Below, in pieces: positions 12,293 through 23,424 of a DNA stretch of 64,000 nucleotides. Where the stretch lies: positions 1,766,192 to 1,830,191 of the forward strand of contig KB722739.1 of the NCBI GenBank assembly GCA_000349905.1, read 5' to 3'. Numbering within the stretch: position 1 is the stretch's first letter; each line of letters starts with the position of its first letter. The stretch is from Volvariella volvacea V23 (Eukaryota; Basidiomycota; Agaricomycetes; Agaricales; Pluteaceae). Position numbers and translations under genes: made by a program. Under the pieces are notes generated by a model. The model was not told the origin of the DNA. It saw only the letters and a program-made list of their open reading frames with translations, and made no database searches.

Positions 12293-15200
12293 ATTCGCCC
12301 CCTCCTTCTCCTTTCGGTCAGTTCAACGGTTCGACCCAAAATGGTGTAGGTAAGGTTGAACTGGATCCCCTAGCCGCAACCCTAGGAATGATGCAAAGTA
12401 CGAACAGTATATTAGCCTTCAATCGAACAACCAAGAACAAAGCGCCAATCATCCAAGGAAATAGGATTTCGAAATGGGGATGAAAAGCAACATGGAGACA
12501 TACCTCGGACCCTCTTTGAACTGCCTATTGGATCAAGGAAATTTCTGCACCGCTGGTCCACATACGTGGATAACCCGAGCAGAAGGAAAGGTGCCCTCTG
12601 CTTAGCGTTCAACCAAGAGCGAACAAGCGGGCCCGGTGAAGCAGAGGTGAAGGACAAGACTGTGATAGGGTATAAAATTGAAACGGAGAACGCTCATCAT
12701 AAGGTCCTATGTTCGCGTATGTAAGTCACATTAGAAGTCGCATCAAGCAATTAAGCCTTACTTAGTTAAGGATCTCGCGCGAGGGGTGGTGTTGTGGCAC
12801 CGCTGATGCGAGGCCGATATCGGTTGTCACGTCATGCTGACCGAGCGGGTAGAACGAATTTCAGATTTTGAAGGCCGACCCGGGGCGGAACCAGATTGTA
12901 CTCTAAGCGGTGGCGATCCTTTCTGCAGACCAATCTCTCACGACGTTGCACGTTCAAACAGGTTCAAGCTCAACAATATCTGGACGAACAAAACGGATCG
13001 TTACGCAGACATTTGTCCATGCGGGTCAAGTTGATTAGCACCATATTTTCCTTGATTTTCGTACTGGGCCCTGGATTCTGCTGCGAAGGAGAAGAAACCT
13101 GTCCCTTGTTCACCATGTGAGGTATTTATACCTCGACTGTATTATCCAATATCTCATATGACACGTTTGAAGCAACAATCTGTTGCGACTGGGGCAGTAC
13201 AATCTAGTTCGATGATGGCTACCTGCTTCGTTGCCCGCTGTTCCCCGGCTAGCCTCACCTCCATTTAGGCTGTAACGTCCCTATTGGTAGGGAGGCATAA
13301 AGTGGAAGTATTTGAACTTACCTCTGTGACTATGTGATCATGCAGGTCAACGAGTTGAGCGCTCAAATCGAATAGATCAGCATTCTTCTGCGCTGGTATC
13401 ATTTAGCGTGTATACGAGATTCGGCCTACTCTGCCAAAGGGTATGGGCGAGATGGAATGACCCCATGGAATTAGGCCTGGAACATAATGCCATCTGAAGG
13501 TTCCAACAAGGACCTAGCGCATGAAATCACTGAGCCGCATATTCCATCAGCTCAAGAGGCGAACGGACGGTTACGGACAGCCGGCCGAAACGAGGCAATG
13601 AACATACGGTGTGTAATAAAAGCACTCAATCCCGCTTCCAAGAAAGGTCTAATCTTGACCACAGACATGTATCCTGAACCCTGTGGCCGATCGCAATGGT
13701 TTATCCGGCAGATGGTACTGGCAGTGTCGCTGCCTCCTAAGCCTCTGTCAAAAGTGCGTACCTGTGCAAGGAACAAGTGGTGTATATACGAAAATGTGTT
13801 TCTAGTTTCCACGTCGTAATAAACAATCACTGACCAAGAGGAGCACATACGCTGTGTTGTTCAAAGTAGTGAGTGTGCGGTCCGTACTTACCCCAACTAT
13901 GTATACCTATGCTAAAAATTCCACCTGCGGATTGAGGTAGAAGTTAATCATGATCATGAACCCCTGATAATCGTGAAGCACCGTATAAAGGAGAATTAAG
14001 TTTGCGGCCGGTGGTACTTATTTTGCACCTGTGATTTTACAGAGAGTTGTTGAGCTGGTATGGAACTCGATTTTCAATCCAATCTTCTGGCTTGGCCAGT
14101 CTGGGTGAGCGCGATGATAAATCCAGACATAAGGGGATAATCACACACACTGTCCCGACGGAGCGTCTGATATACGATGCTATCTTTCACCGAGGAGTCC
14201 AGCGGGGGCCTACAAGAATACAGCAGAGCCGATTCTGGGATTGAAGAGATCACTGAGCCTGTGCTGCTGATGTAAAACTCTAATTATAGCTGACAAGAAT
14301 CTCGGGAGTCTCTGGCTACTCAGTGCAGCTTCCTTGTTCGTGTAAGTTGTGTAGCAGACTAAAGGAGACACCCATAAAGAGTCGGCATACGTACTTTATC
14401 ACAGGCAATCAATTCAATACGCTCGTGTGATCCACATCCTACCATCAGTCCCCTCACTGCCTAGATATTGGTGTCTGGAACCAAGACGGCATTCAAATTT
14501 TGGCTTTGCTAGTCTGGGGCGAGAAAGTAGGGTGAGAATGCTAGGCTACGATGACATCGGTGGCAATTAACACAAGCAGTTGATTCACGAGTCAGGTGGA
14601 CACATTGCCACTCCAAATACCTGAAAGGAGGCCGGATGGGAGAGATAATTCTGGTCGACACGAAGGGCGACTCGGTGGATGCTACATACAGGTAGATTAA
14701 ATCCGAAACTCACCGAAGCTGATATACTAGTGAAGGCACTCAAAGAGGAAGATGGACATTGCTCAGGTAAGAGCGCTGGTATGTCCTTCCCTTGGTGTTT
14801 TATGCCAATAGTAGTTGAGAGAGCCCTGGAAATGCTTACGCACGGTGTTCCGAATATTTTGAGACGATGGCCTGCACACCAATGGCATCAAGTGTGATAT
14901 CGTATATTACGTCCTGTCCGGATACTGGGTACTATTCATATCATCATAGATGGTGAATACGAAAAGAGGGTGATGAAAGGATGATGAACCGTCCAATAAA
15001 TCTAAATGATAGATCACCAACTTCCTCGATCATAGTCCCACGAGCTACAACTGGATTGCGTATACACCTGGACCCACGAGCCAAGCAAAGTGAAAGACTG
15101 CCACTAGGCGCCCTCGGACCCACTTCGAACCCAATCCAAAGGCGGCGAATTACCCATATAGCAACCTTGTTGACGAAGGAGAGTAAAGGGGACAATCTAC

Positions 15201-16033
15201 AACACGTTACTGCAGGTAAGCAAGTAAGGGAAGTAACAAAAGGGACATCGCAGCTACTACGTTTTACCCAAACAAATACGAGAAAGAGAGGTCATCGTCA
15301 TCGCTATATGTCAATTGACATTCAAGAAATGAGATAACAGGAACAAAAAGGTAAAGAATATTAACAGTTCTATAATGGAGTGAAAACAAAACAACAAAAG
15401 GTCGGGGTATGTATGTTAAACTAACACTTTATATCGAGAAAGCTGAAATCTGAAGCGGATATAAGGGTACATTTGGGGGGACAATCGGGGATTGAGGAAG
15501 GGGTAGATGAACACAATGAACAAGTGCAGAAAAGCACATGGGATAAGGATAAATGAAAGATAAAAAGGGGGGTTAAAAACAAGGGAGGTGGTGGGAATAT
15601 CAAGGGAACAGTGAAGAAAAAACTCTCAGCGCTCTAGGCGTAGGCGAAAGGGTGGAGACAACATCAATGTAGCCCAAGATATGAGTGGTAGTGGTATAAA
15701 AACGCAGATAGTAGGACAGACGAGGTGAGGTGGGATGAACATTGCGGAAGTGATGGCGCAAGAAAGGCGGCGGCAGTGGTGACAACGTTAGGGTGCGGAC
15801 ATCCAGTTATAGACAGTAGTAGTTCATGAAAGTGAGCCAACCCCAAGGAGAAAACAAGGACGTGGAGATGGTCATCGACGGCCGGCGGAACTGCATGGCA
15901 ATGATGGATGTTGATAGGACCGGCCTCCGCGCAAAGTCTAACGAGGCGAAAATAGACAGAAAAATTTCGAAGGACGACAAGAAGAGGACGGGAGGCCAAT
16001 ACACATCGCACAGTGCGTTCGGGTTATGCAGGT
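12293..16033. other. Long intergenic region; right part is the 3' flank of the next gene
   Basis: 12.3-15.3 kb has only short overlapping ORFs. Fragments with a membrane-protein look occur on minus near 13.55-13.85 kb but could not be joined into a gene. 15.4-16.03 kb is A- and G-rich on plus and is probably the 3' UTR of the minus-strand gene ending at 16034. No repeats, tRNA or transposon features were recognised. Confidence 0.4.
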
Positions 16034-17449
16034 TTAAATGCCTCCATATGCATCACCAACGGTGTATTGAGAAACCCTATTTGCATCCTGCGCACCAGAC
16101 CGAGTCTCGATAGGAGTTGTCTGATGTTGTTGCCTAGCATAAGGGTGATTAGGAGTTCCTTGTTGACCCCCTTGGTAGCTCTGTACAACATAATCCGGAT
16201 TAGCGGGGTAAGCGTAGGACCCATAGGCCTCAGGGTTATACGAAGTTTGGGGTTGGGGCTGAGAACTGTATGCTCCGCCTGCAGCATGCTCGTGACCATC
16301 ATCACTACCATAGTGATCCCGTTGACCGTAGGTATAACGGGGACGCTCTTGTAATGGCTGTCGAGTGACTTCGGGCAATCCTGCTCCGAATGCACCTTGA
16401 CCAGCGAGACCGGGACTGGTGGAGCTACTGATAGAAGGAGCAACGCTATGACCGAAACGCTGGGCCATGGGGGGATCAGGGGCAAATTCGTCTTCAACTA
16501 GGCCACGATTACTGCCAGTCGCATTATTGTTGTTGATGGGAGGAGTAACGAAGTCTTCATCTTCAAAACGGATTGCACCGCGCTTACGCCAGCGACGCTT
16601 TGGGGAGAGATGGGTGGTAAGCCAAGACCTCGTTGCACAAGAGAACATCAGATGAAGAGAATTAGCTCACCAAAATGAAGGCAATAACTATTCCAAGTAT
16701 AGCAATTCCGGCGATAGCCCCAGCAACACTACCCACAATCGCACCAGTACTGAGCCCTCCTGAGGGTGCAAGGGTTTCTTCAGGCCTGACGGTCCCACCA
16801 ACTTCAGGGGTGAATGAGGATCGAGTACCCGTGAACGTAGAAGTCTCAGTGATTCGAGCAATATTTGTGTCCGTGTTTGATGTCCGTGAAGGAGGGGGCT
16901 GGTTGCAGCATTGAATAACTGAACGACCCAGAATGGTCAACAACTCATAAACTCACCGTTGTCAATGAAGGTGTGCTAACAACCGCGGATGAAGACGAAG
17001 AAGAGGAGCTAGAAGAAGAAGAGGACTCGAAGGAGGAGCTGGAGGAGCTGGATTCAGATGTCGAGCTTGAGGTGCTTGATTCCTCCGAACTCGAGCTAGG
17101 AGTTGAGGTCGGCTCGCTGCTCGTTGAGCTCTCAGAAGAAGACGAAGATGAAGATGAAGACGAGGACTCCGACGAGGAAGAGGAAGAGGAACTAGATGAA
17201 GAGCTGGAGGTCGAACTCTCTGAAGTCGAGGATGGGGTAGAGCTAGGCGGTGGGGTAGGCTCTAACACGATCGGCACAATGTCGTGAGCCTGGCTCCTGA
17301 CATTACGTCTCGGTGCACTCACCATCAGTGACTGTACCACTTGGGCCAGTCGGCTCCTCTGGATCTGGGAGAGGGAGATCGGGGAGGTCACCCTGGCGAG
17401 CTTTTACTTTAACCATGCGATGAGCAATAATGCGCTTAATATGGTCCAT
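16034..17449 (-). CDS. Ser-rich single-pass membrane protein with C-terminal DAYGGI tag
   Basis: Four exons (17449-17323, 17261-16957, 16898-16671, 16597-16034) join in phase to 407 aa. Order: short basic N-terminus with no clear signal peptide (MDHIKRIIAHR, then VKARQGDLPDLPLPDPEEPTG); a Ser/Thr/Glu-rich ectodomain of about 100 residues that is almost pure Ser-Glu-Ser-Thr; a Thr-rich stalk (TETSTFTGTRSS); GGLSTGAIVGSVAGAIAG plus IAILGIVIAFIL as the membrane helix; the stop-transfer RRWRKRGAIRFEDEDF; then a Gln/Pro/Tyr-rich cytosolic tail ending QYTVGDAYGGI. The ectodomain is probably heavily O-mannosylated. The architecture resembles fungal wall-stress sensors (WSC/Mid2 type), but no WSC cysteine domain is present. 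Start: the ATG at 17449 is chosen; 17416 is an alternative. The gene at 29213 has the same plan. Confidence 0.85.
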
Positions 17450-18448
17450 TGCGACTTGGGGCTTTTCGGCTTTTTATACTGACAGCTAAGGTCCAAAAAA
17501 CGAATGGATGGACGGGAAGGAGTGTCCTGGGAACGAGCGTCTGACGTGGTCGGGGTTGGGGGAGGAAAGGAAAGAGCTATACAGGAGGGGAGGAGAGGAG
17601 GATGGTGGAGAGGAGACAAGTTTGCTGCAAGTCCCTCTTGTTCTCGTCGTCGTCTATCAAAATCTGCAAATCCCAACAACGCCGTGGTTACGACCCCCAC
17701 GTGGCGGAATCCTTGGCACAACATGCACTCACATCCCTGTTCATGTATCCAATGCCCCGCCAGCTGGTCTATTGTTGGCTACACCTCATATTGGGTTCTC
17801 ACAAAAGCCATTCGATTTACAGCTCCTCAGAGGAAATAAAAACACGACCACTGCGTTTGTTCGTTGGATTATCACCTGCACAGGTCCCATGTTACGGGCA
17901 ACCCTCACCGACAAGGCCTTCTTGCATGATGAACCCATCATAGGCGCCAAATCCAGGTCGCATAAGGCACGCTTAACGCCCACCGAACCTGAGCTATTGA
18001 CGTCATTCTCCCGCCAATGGCGATCAAGCTCGCACGAAACCAACCCCTGAGCCGCTCTCGTGTACCAGGCGTCGCGATGGGTGTTATCGGCACTAAATAG
18101 CTCAGCACCAGGGGAAGAGAACAGGAGGCTGTAGCACATGCAACAATTGACCCCGGAGCGCGATTGTTGATGGTGCTGACCCCCTCAAACACCTGCGAAT
18201 CAGACCGCGAAGCGAACCTAGAACAATTGAATACAGCGCACAAACTACATTTGGGTCACGTTACAATCAATAGCCAGGAGTCTAAAGCAAATAAACTTGT
18301 GCTAGGAGCAGTTAATTCCCCTTTGAAATCAAGGCCATTGATGGCCTCTTTCAAAGAAGCAAAAATCAGCCGGTTTCTGTGCGAATACAATCGATAATTA
18401 TAAGAGACTCAGGCCACCAGCCCATTTGGCTATTCGTGATATGAAAAA
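17450..18448. other. Intergenic region upstream of the Ser-rich membrane gene
   Basis: This 1 kb lies between the start of the minus gene at 17449 and the stop of the P450. 17450-17650 is purine-rich on plus, so pyrimidine-rich on the coding strand of the left gene, consistent with its promoter/leader. A 180-codon plus-strand ORF at 17508-18050 has no protein-like features. Confidence 0.4.
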
Positions 18449-20562
18449 TTAGCGCGCTTTAGGCCTGACGAAAGCGTGCAAGTGTTCTCCTCTATGAACC
18501 GGGACGAAATATTCCCTAAAGCTTATATTATCGGGGCTTAAAATGGCATAACGTCAGTCCGTGCGCAACGGTCTCGCTCCCATAACGACTTACCAAGTGT
18601 TGTGCGGCTGTAATTCCAACTTTCTGAAGATGTTGGCGAAAATCAGGTACAACTCGCACCAAGCCAGACTATCAGAAAGTAACATCAATAAAACACACCC
18701 AAACTTAGCGCACGCTAATCGAAAGGGAGGGGGGCGCACTTGATCCCAAGACAGCTTCGTGGACCTTTCGAAAACGCCACCAAGTATTTGTCCAAATTCT
18801 GGACATCATCGCCTAACCACCTTTCAGGGATGAACTCCCTTGGATTAGGAAATATTTCCGGGTTCCTATGGACGACCGTATGTCCCATCGCCACAACAGT
18901 CTAGTACATTCGCGTCAGAAAAATTAAACAACATATATGAGCAGCACGATCGCCGGGAGGAAATTGACATTTGATAAAACGTCAGGTCATCATATGATCC
19001 GAAGGAAGAGGATAGATGACTTACACCGGCTGGTATCTTTGCACCCGAGATTTCTACATCTGTAGGGCCTGCGATCCTCGGAAGCGGTGTCACGATGCCG
19101 TGCGCCAATCGAAGGGATTCCTTGATCACCGCCGTCTGAGATTCATGTCGGTATGGCGGCAGGGAGGTCAAAAGGAACGATAGAAAATAAAGTAAAGGAA
19201 TCAATTATCAGTATTCAGCCCTGAACTCAAAACATAACCATATCCCGACAAGAGGTGGTGTTCCCTGTTGGTACACAACCAGACAAGGAACCCAAATGAA
19301 CGGGTAAAGCAAGTAGAAAATAGCTTACCAAGTATGGAAGCTTTTCCAAGGCCTCATAGTTCATGTTTACATCTTTATCTGGCCACGCATCCTGCAACTC
19401 CTTCACCAACTTATCTTGAGCCATCATGTTGGTGAGCAGATAGTACGTCCCAACTGTGCACACATTTCCGACCGTGTCACTGCCAGCGAACCGCATGTAT
19501 ATACCTTCATCTAGTAGCCATGCTTTCGTAAGGGGCGGCAGGCGCTCATTATCGGGTTGCGGGGTAAGGAAATAGTGATAAATAGTCTCGTGATGGATGG
19601 ATTCCAAGGAAGACGGATCCTTCATAATCTGATCGATTTGTGAACCCATCTGCTTACGTTGTTCGAGAATCCCCGTCGTACTTGGTCTCAGGTACGAGGC
19701 CATCCATTCTGGTACATTGAGAAGAACAGCCTTGATGATGGGGAAATGTTTGAAGACCCAAATCATAGGAAGCGTCATATCCATAGCCGAAAGAATTTCG
19801 TGTTGGAAATCAGGCGCATCGAGGACATCAGAGGATTTCGCGAAACAGTATGAGGTGATGATTTCGAGACTTATAGAACGGAAGGCAAGGTCGAGATCGG
19901 CGGCCTTTTCGTCTTTGTAGGACAGTAAACGAGCCACTAGCGTGTCAATCTATCCCGACTCCGTCGTGGGTGACAGCTCAAGGCGAAGATGAGACAACCT
20001 ACCTTGGATTGGACTACATTTTCGAGGTTTAAAATGGCCCGACGAGAAAAGAATGGACCAATTAGATTGCGTCTTTGCATAGCCTCATGGAAATCGAATA
20101 AAGCAAAAACAGATTGATCCGTCGCAAAGGAAGTATACAGCGCCGGCTGTTTCGCGAATCTGGAGTTCATACCATAAATTTCGCTGTGCGCCTTGGGGTC
20201 ATTGAAATGCAGCTAATCGATATCCAGTCAAGAGAAGTATGACTAATACAGAGATGCGGACGTACTTCGTTGGGGCCAACACGAACTATAGGGCCTTCTC
20301 CATCCATTAATACTGACTATCATACTAAGTGATGCAAGCGCATACCGTATTTTTGATGAAGGTATTCAAGGTGCTCGCTCCATCCGCCATCAAGAGCAAC
20401 ATCATACCACGCGCGGTAGACGGTGCTGATTGCGGCGAATATAGGACCAGGAAAGTCTTTAAGCGGGTGATACCAAAGCCTTCGGATACTCCTCAGAGTC
20501 CAATATGTAGTGGCGACAATAGCCCCCGTCGTCAGGAGAGTGTACCAGCTGGGCGCGTCCAT
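18449..20562 (-). CDS. Cytochrome P450 monooxygenase, complete
   Basis: A microsomal haem-thiolate monooxygenase of about 500 aa can be assembled from minus-strand exons. The N-terminus has a membrane anchor (WYTLLTTGAIVATTYWTLRS) and the proline hinge HPLKDFPGP. Then come GPIVRVGPNELHFND, the I-helix FAGSDTVGN (AGxDT oxygen-activation motif), the K-helix ESLR (ExxR), PREFIPERWLG, and the haem-binding loop FSKGPRSCLG with the axial Cys. The tail INLAWCELYLIF runs to AFVRPKAR and TAA at 18449-18451. A longer intron (about 200 bp, 19131-19328) separates KLPYL from TAVIKESLR; the others are 50-130 bp. All key residues are present, so it looks functional. The substrate cannot be told; fungal P450s of this look often oxidise terpenes or xenobiotics. 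No synthase neighbour is recognised, so it is probably not part of a metabolite cluster here. Confidence 0.93.
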
Positions 20563-23424
20563 CCTCTCAAATTACGATGGTAAGGCGAATACAAACGAAG
20601 TAGAAGGGTGGAGAGTGCCCAACGGAAAGGAAATATCGAGCCAAGGGCAAGCAAGGAACGCCCTTTATGCGGCGTCCAGCGAGCTTCAATGACAGACCGC
20701 ACCGCATCTGGATGGATGATGGAATTCCTGGAAGCTGCGAAGTTGTGTTGTACATAACGCAACGGCGTATCCATTTCGTGCTAGGGGGTCCTGACAAGCT
20801 CAAGCACTTAAACCAAATCGAGTTCATTCTATCCTGCATAGCATGCTGGACCCAGAAATAAGATTTTTGTGGGTCCTACCTCTGCGATGAAGGAGATCCT
20901 TATTTCCGCAATTGTGAAATTGTCCAACACACCAGGATCGAAAGGGAATTTGTTGGGCCCTGACCTATGTTGTAAGGAGTAATTGAGCATTTGATTTCGT
21001 CATTCGGAAGTACCTCTATATGAAATAAATGGTTAAGGACGATAACCAAACCAAATGGCCACCGGAAAGAAAGACGGCCGAAGACTTACTTTCTCAGTCT
21101 GATGCAGCAGCGGTAATGGAATTCTCACATACTTCCAAGGTGCCATTATTTTTGGACTGTCCGAAGGCTCGCGCCGGAAAACATCCATAGTTCCGATCAT
21201 CCAGCTCAAGACCAAAAAGATATCACGCTGTCAAGCCAGCGATGCGAATGGGATGCGTCCTTTTGAGTCGACATTGGGTATTCGTGGCCCAGTTCTTCCT
21301 TCAAAGGATCAGCACATTCAGTCAAAAGGGCAAGACATATGGGGATCAAATCGAGGCTTAAGGCAAAATTATGACCTAGTAGTCCTTTGGCCTAGGACTT
21401 TGCGGATGAGCCTTCGTCCAGATGTGTTGCAAAAGGCAATACTCACCCACAGAAGAAAACCGCAAATATCCTACTCGGGGAGGATTTGTTGTTAACCAAC
21501 TTGAACTTCTCACTAGATTGCCGAAATCCGCAGGGTTTAGATCGGGGAATGCCGTACTATACCGCAACCCAAACACAACGAGTAAAAATTGAGGACGTTT
21601 GCGTTGCTTCTTGATTGGGTATGTTTTCATCCGGAAGGAAAATAACGGCGGCTCGACAAGTCGTACAGAATCGAAGCACGATAATGATTCCCACCGATGA
21701 CTACCCCCTCCCCGCGGATTTGATGGTTCTCATCAATTTGTAGCCGGCGGGATAGTATGTAACGATGCAGCCTTGGATTGCGCTTAGTGAGATATCTTAT
21801 GACCTCCCCGTCCGCTCTACCGTTAATGCAAGGCACATGAACAATCCAGGGATAGAGTTAAGAGCATCTCGCTAAGCTCCACAGCTTATTGGTCTGTTTG
21901 CCCAGGGGTTTTGTGGTTGGGCGAAGGGAGCGCACAAACCAGTTTTGTCTTTGGGATGCGGTATCTCCGTTCTTTCCTGGCTCCCTTAGGTTTAGGCCTG
22001 ACATGGGTTGCGCAGATGCACGTGAATCCATTAGTACTCTAGCGGAATCGAACAAAGCAACTTACTCAAATGGGACCAGAGCGATGAAATATGCGCTCAT
22101 ACCTCCATATGAAGACAAAATGCAGATTTCGGAGTCAAGGAAATGATAGTCCTTTGAACCAGCATCTGTTGGGTGGCTGTATGCGCGGAAAATATCGTGT
22201 GCTTCGCACGACCCCATCTCACCGTTTGCCAACATGATTACCGTGGGTCCCACTGGCAGGATCTAGCGGTTGCTGACGACAGCCATGGATGCTTCCGGCC
22301 TAGGGCATGAAGCAAATATCAGAGAAGGGCATAGTCCGCGGAAGCCTGGTCATGAACATTCGATGGAATCGTGGATGAGGGGACAAGGGGCCATGTTATT
22401 TGGCCCCGTTTTGCAGGAAGACCCAATCCAAAGGCGTCATAATATGTGCAGCGCTGAAGGTGGCCATCGACAGGGTGGATTATGAAAGAGATGTAGCAAT
22501 GTCATGCGCTCCTATCTTACGCCCTCTATGACGGTGTTAATGCGCAAGGCTGGTCCATCGATGAGCAGCTTACCGGCACTCCGAATCGAGGTATGCGTTT
22601 AACCGTCTGATCGATAGGATCGGAGAACAGCACAGTTGATCGTGCTGTTACATCAAGCAGGAGCTCATCGATGTGTATCATTCACCCCTATGCACTGTAT
22701 TCCACAGGCCCCAACACCACGTTCTTCTTAACCAAGTCCCAGTGCACGAGTGTACAGCATAGTCTACGGAGGAGTGCCTAGCTCCTTCAAGATCGGAGTT
22801 ACGGGGGTTAGGACAGACGCTTGGAGGAAGAACACCGAATCCAGGTCCTACACCAGCCCAAAGAGGTGAGGCACGGACTGCCCCGGGTTGAAATGAGGGT
22901 AGTGCAGTTGCAAAGTTCAGGACTTAAAACCACGCCAGCGTGGAGGGTTGCGCAAGGCACGTCCAGCTGTCTTTAGACGCGCCCTGATGCCGGGAACCTG
23001 CCATAAGCGTCGTCCTCTCCCGGTGGCCAACTAGCGATAATTTTCGTTCTCTGGAGCGGATAACAGAGCAGGATTGTGGGCTGTGGCGTCTGGACATGGT
23101 GGTGAGCTTGCATTCGTCGCATCGTGGACTGGTTATCGGGCTGTCGATTCATTTATTGTCGAGTTTCAGTTCATTCTACCTGCAGGCAGTGTTTGGATTA
23201 CATAATGTATGAGGTGGGAAAAGTTGAAGCGCCATCAAAATGACAGACTTGTGGTGGACATTGACCCCAGTACACCACCAACTAATTTCCTGTCTCCGTC
23301 TCCTCCACCCAGCTTGTTATCCTGTCTCTCCTTTATGCTCTTGTCTGATCCACTCACGCTGTCCAGTGCCATTCTTGATACTTGTCAATCTCAATCTTCA
23401 CGTCCCTCTGTCCATCAAGCAGCT
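20563..23424. other. Intergenic region with unassembled minus-strand fragments
   Basis: The first few hundred bases hold the P450 promoter. Further right, minus-strand fragments near 20.90-20.97 kb (reading KFPFDPGVLDNFTIAEIRIS), 21.07-21.22 kb (PKIMAPWKYVRIPLPLLHQT) and 22.06-22.26 kb (PTVIMLANGEMGSCEAHD) look slightly protein-like and have plausible GT/AG borders. They could not be joined or recognised. 22.5-23.4 kb shows nothing but the promoter of the gene at 23425. Confidence 0.35.

Noticed and set aside
12412..12657. Minus-strand ORF starting MSFTSASPGPLVRSW, just 5' of the DUF6533-type gene
   Set aside because: It could be a first exon of that gene, but possible splices did not connect to RYSLVAAYAL in frame.
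13321..13860. Minus-strand pieces reminiscent of multi-pass membrane families (near 13.35 and 13.55-13.85 kb)
   Set aside because: Similarity is vague; frames close quickly and no chain of exons could be built.
16973..17287. Glu/Asp-rich plus-strand ORF and apparent GAA/GAC microsatellite
   Set aside because: It is the complement of Ser-codon runs in the ectodomain of the minus-strand membrane protein.
17508..18050. 180-codon plus-strand ORF upstream of the Ser-rich membrane gene
   Set aside because: It covers the promoter/leader of a minus gene, with composition typical of a purine-rich leader complement and no domain or splice continuation.
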